Assembly (NCBI GenBank): GCA_015904055.1
Contig: JABMDE010000067.1
Span: forward strand, 43,570-50,268
DNA from: Nitrospira sp.
GTDB lineage: Bacteria; Nitrospirota; Nitrospiria; Nitrospirales; Nitrospiraceae
DNA: 6,699 nucleotides
Direction: 5' to 3'
Within the stretch, counting starts at the first letter, position 1; each line of letters begins with the position of its first letter. This document shows, in pieces, positions 5,427-6,699 of this stretch. Under the pieces are notes generated by a model. The model was not told where the DNA came from, made no database searches, and saw only the letters and a program-made list of their open reading frames with translations. Both the position numbers and the translations under genes were made by a program.

Positions 5427-6698
5427 TCAGTGCCCGGATGCGGTCGTCGCGCCAATGCCGGTCTCCGACCTCACTTGTTGTGCCAGAAACCCGCCGCGAT
5501 CCTTTGCCGCTTGACTGCTTTGGTCAAGGATCGAGAACAGCCAAATACCCACAATGCCAATCGTCATCGAGAACAGCGCCGGCGAGGTGTACGGAAACAA
5601 CGCGCTGCCTTTCGGATAGCCCAAGGTGGTTTCCCACACCGAGGGCGATACGATCGTCAGCAGCACCGATGAGATCAGCCCGAGAAAGCCGCCGATGACC
5701 GCGCCACGGGTCGTGCAGTCTTTCCACAACACGGACATAAACAATACCGGGAAGTTGGCCGATGCCGCGATCGCGAATGCCAGGGACACCATGAACGCCA
5801 CGTTCTGTTTCTCGAACACGATCCCCAGTAACACGGCCAGGATTCCCAGCGCCACCGTGGTTATGCGCGACACCCGCAACTCAGACGCGCCGTCTGCCTT
5901 GCCGCCTTTGAGAACCGTCGCGTAGAGATCGTGCGACACGGCCGACGCACCCGACAGCGTAAGACCGGCCACGACCGCCAGGATAGTGGCGAATGCCACG
6001 GCCGAGATGAACCCAAGAAACACATTGCCACCGACCGCGTTGGCCAAATGCACCGCCGCCATGTTGCTGCCGCCCTTGAGCGCACCGTTGGTATCGAGGA
6101 ATTCCGGGTTGGTCAACACGAAGGTGATGGCGCCGAAACCGATGATGAAGGTCAGCAGGTAGAAATAGCCGATCCATCCGGTCGCCCACATCACCGACTT
6201 GCGCGCCTCCTTCGCGCTAGGTACCGTAAAAAAGCGCATCAGGATGTGCGGCAGGCCAGCCGTGCCGAACATCAGCGCCATGCCGAACGAGATCGCCGAG
6301 ATCGGGTCTTTGACGAAGTTGCCGGGCCCCATGATCGACTGCCCAGCCGCCGCCGCTTCCGCCGATGTCTTGCCCGACGCTGTGGCCAGACCAGCTTTGA
6401 TCTCAACCGCGTTGGCAAACAGCGCCTCCAGACTGAAGCCGAAATTCAGCAGCACCATGAACGCCATGAACGTTGCGCCGCCCAGCAGCATACAGGCCTT
6501 GATGATCTGCACCCATGTGGTTGCCGTCATGCCGCCGAACAACACGTACACCATCATCAGCGCCCCGACGATCACGATCGCAATCCAGTATTCGAGGCCG
6601 AACAGGAGCTTGATCAACTGGCCGGCGCCGACCATTTGCGCGATCAGATAGAACGCCACCACCACCAGCGTGCCGGAGGCTGCAAAGATGCGGATCGG
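5427..6698 (-). CDS. actP: cation/acetate symporter ActP, C-terminal part (N-terminus beyond the window)
   Basis: Sodium:solute symporter family (SSS) permease of the inner membrane that takes up acetate, and in relatives other short monocarboxylates, with a cation. The 423 residues in the window align throughout with what I know of E. coli ActP (549 residues), from [20 protein letters not shown] to [14 protein letters not shown]. Family signatures are [26 protein letters not shown]-type [51 protein letters not shown] and [19 protein letters not shown] with [12 protein letters not shown]. About ten hydrophobic membrane segments are visible. The frame stays open to the window edge at 6698, so roughly 125 N-terminal residues and the start lie outside, as would a DUF485 partner gene if present. 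The C-terminus looks native. A repeat element starts two bases past the TGA at 5429-5427. Confidence 0.96.
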   Translation of the reverse strand, partial: PIRIFAASGTLVVVAFYLIAQMVGAGQLIKLLFGLEYWIAIVIVGALMMVYVLFGGMTATTWVQIIKACMLLGGATFMAFMVLLNFGFSLEALFANAVEIKAGLATASGKTSAEAAAAGQSIMGPGNFVKDPISAISFGMALMFGTAGLPHILMRFFTVPSAKEARKSVMWATGWIGYFYLLTFIIGFGAITFVLTNPEFLDTNGALKGGSNMAAVHLANAVGGNVFLGFISAVAFATILAVVAGLTLSGASAVSHDLYATVLKGGKADGASELRVSRITTVALGILAVLLGIVFEKQNVAFMVSLAFAIAASANFPVLFMSVLWKDCTTRGAVIGGFLGLISSVLLTIVSPSVWETTLGYPKGSALFPYTSPALFSMTIGIVGIWLFSILDQSSQAAKDRGGFLAQQVRSETGIGATTASGH

Positions 6699-6699
6699 C

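Noticed and set aside
6199..6651. Plus-strand frame of 150 codons
   Set aside because: It is the antisense shadow of the actP coding sequence, which matches the family along its whole length.

Overview
The window (about 57% GC by eye) looks like a piece of a chromosome from a free-living Gram-negative bacterium. The recognisable proteins, together with short heptamer repeats and palindromic intergenic elements, remind me of Nitrospira-type (Nitrospirota) genomes. That placement rests on memory of sequence style and is tentative. Every gene I can support lies on the minus strand.

Layout from high to low coordinates, i.e. along transcription: (1) 5427-6698, the C-terminal three quarters of an ActP-type cation/acetate symporter, its N-terminus outside the window. 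(2) 5161-5424, directly after its stop codon, a non-coding repeat element of about 264 bp with matching inverted ends and an internal hairpin. (3) 4896-5160, a stretch with no gene I can assign, ending in a near-consensus sigma70-type promoter. (4) 3759-4895, an intact AAA_14/DUF4143 ATPase whose promoter lies so close to the ATG that the message is probably leaderless. (5) 3119-3630, a small DUF486 (DMT-like) membrane protein gene cut in two by a palindromic element of about 180 bp. (6) 539-3056, a HerA/DUF87-like ATPase of about 830 codons, broken in its linker by a heptamer repeat tract and by a one-base change in a G run, so its C-terminal third is in another frame. (7) 442-540, a second, shorter copy of the palindromic element found in the DUF486 gene, touching the HerA stop codon. 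(8) 1-349, the start of a GAF-domain signalling protein with a frameshift that one extra copy of a 5-bp unit would repair exactly.

The genes do not form an obvious pathway or operon. What unites the window is decay and repeats: three of the five genes are interrupted, in each case beside a tandem repeat, a homopolymer or an inverted-repeat element. The best candidate for something undescribed is the small palindromic repeat family with two diverged copies here (442-540 and about 3283-3465); copy 1 has a degenerate GAAACNN heptamer array in its core, related to the heptamer array inside the HerA-like gene. I see no defence system, CRISPR array, tRNA or rRNA. Some single-base breaks could be assembly errors, and reads would settle that.
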